A DNA stretch of 64,000 nucleotides, from positions 105,650,227 through 105,714,226 of the forward strand of contig NC_092458.1 of the NCBI RefSeq assembly GCF_047495875.1, given 5' to 3'. A program made the translations under genes and the position numbers. Positions 63,056-64,000 of the stretch are shown here, piece by piece; position 1 is the first letter of the stretch, and each line of letters opens with the position of its first letter. This DNA is from Pithys albifrons albifrons (taxonomy: Eukaryota; Chordata; Aves; Passeriformes; Thamnophilidae). Under the pieces are notes generated by a model. That model was not told the DNA's origin. It did no database searches and saw only the letters and a program-made list of their open reading frames with translations.

Positions 63056-64000
63056 GTTGAACAGGAAGAAAATCACAGATATGCCAAAGGCAATGGATTT
63101 TCATACTTAATCCCACAATTAAGTCAGATTTAATATTGCAGAACTAGTAGCTAACAGTGGCTTGGACAGCATTATGAACTCCCAGATTATTTTGTTTTTT
63201 TCAAGGCTTTATAAATGGTGCTTCAGCACTTACCATCCTCTTTGGTGTCTCTATCTGCCACTTAAGACACCAGTGACATTTTCTGAACTGCTACTCATCT
63301 GCCACTATCCCATCGGCAGCCAAGTTTCTCCTGGTTGGCACTGCTGACATTGCCCAGTCACTAACAAACTGCTCAAAGTACTTTCCTGAGATGTAATCCC
63401 AGAACCCCTGAAACAAGATTCTCCATAATCTTTGGAAACTATCCTTTCATGCCAATCCTGAATCATATTTTTAAGTGCTACAAGGGACTGCCATTGTCCT
63501 GGAGAGCACAAGCTGACTATGCAGTATTTGCACCAACAACTGTGTTACAACTGTGTTTGTAGAGCTTAAGAACAGGTAGGTAGGTGCCATTTCAGATCCA
63601 TCAGCTCTTCTGTGGAGTCAGTAGCTTAGATGCCTATGCTCCACTCCTTGTCCCACACTTCACCTTTCACTTTCACCAATGTGAGACACTCTGTGCTCAG
63701 CTGGCTGCTTTCTGTCATGTTTCTTGGGTAGGTGTCTGACACTCTCCTTCCCCAGGGAAGCCTGGATGGTTACCTCAGGGCTGTAAAACCTGCTTGTCAC
63801 AGGAATTTAGATGTTTTAGGGTAACTGCAACAGTTCTTACAGCCATGATTCTCAAACAGATCTGTCTTAACTGCCTTTTTTTTTTTTAAAAAAAAAGTTG
63901 TTAATAACACTGAGGAGCTGTATGTTGGGGCCCCCAGTTCCAGAGATTCTGACAGTACTTCCATTGAATACCTGTTAGCACTATACATGAGGTCATTGAA

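Larger units (their letters stand above)
58521..64000. other. Region upstream of CXADR, no gene supported
   Basis: A/T-rich DNA outside the CpG island, with an A/C-rich tract (61454-61512) and a CR1 fragment (62845-63055). I see no divergent first exon on the plus strand. Confidence 0.6.

Noticed and set aside
1..64000. tRNA or rRNA genes, CRISPR arrays, bacterial operons
   Set aside because: None was recognised, and the intron-exon structure and CR1/ERV content show a bird nuclear genome in which CRISPR arrays and operons are not expected.

Overview
This is vertebrate, and specifically avian, nuclear DNA. It has CR1 LINE fragments ending in the ATTCTATG-type 8-mer, a solo LTR of an abundant bird ERV-L family, a multi-exon host gene with GT-AG introns and a CpG-island promoter, and long A/T-rich intergenic stretches. 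A neoavian or passerine bird is plausible because of a very young ERV-L insertion, but the species cannot be read from the sequence.

The one host protein gene I can establish is CXADR, the CAR junction adhesion protein, on the minus strand. Seven coding exons, all with GT-AG borders and matching phases, lie at 57930-57984, 40930-41099, 40074-40278, 39554-39709, 37625-37747, 37218-37356 and 36587-36854. They sum to 1116 nt, or 371 codons plus stop. The product has a signal peptide, an Ig V domain, an Ig C2 domain, one transmembrane helix, and a cytoplasmic tail ending in the PDZ ligand GSIV. Exon 1 lies in a CpG island (about 57.3-58.5 kb). The 3' UTR probably runs well to the left of 36587.

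The left half (1-32 kb) is intergenic and holds two proviruses in opposite orientation. The first (9370-15757, plus strand) is a young, coding-intact, env-less ERV-L-like provirus. Its two LTRs differ by only about four substitutions plus a few simple-sequence indels, and it is flanked by a perfect 5-bp duplication (ATTTG). Gag (552 aa) and pol lie in the same frame and are separated by a single UAG. Eight nt after that stop begins an 8-bp perfect hairpin, and pol has no ATG before its protease active site. Gag also carries an unusual N-terminus with several hydrophobic segments and two sequons. The second provirus (21641-29608, minus strand) is old and decayed. It has gag, pro, pol and env remnants, paired LTRs, a perfect CCATC duplication, a damaged RT active site, and an apparent deletion joining integrase to env.

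The rest is CR1 debris (3.0, 6.1, 34.8, 42.0, 43.8, 44.9-46.2, 53.9 and 62.9 kb), a solo ERV-L LTR at 55.6-56.0 kb, simple repeats, a striking near-perfect hairpin at 47.6 kb in CXADR intron 1, and a ~100-bp direct duplication between the CXADR 3' region and intron 4. One unassigned minus-strand ORF with splice-like ends lies at 5496-5791. The 58.6-64 kb region upstream of CXADR shows no gene I can support.
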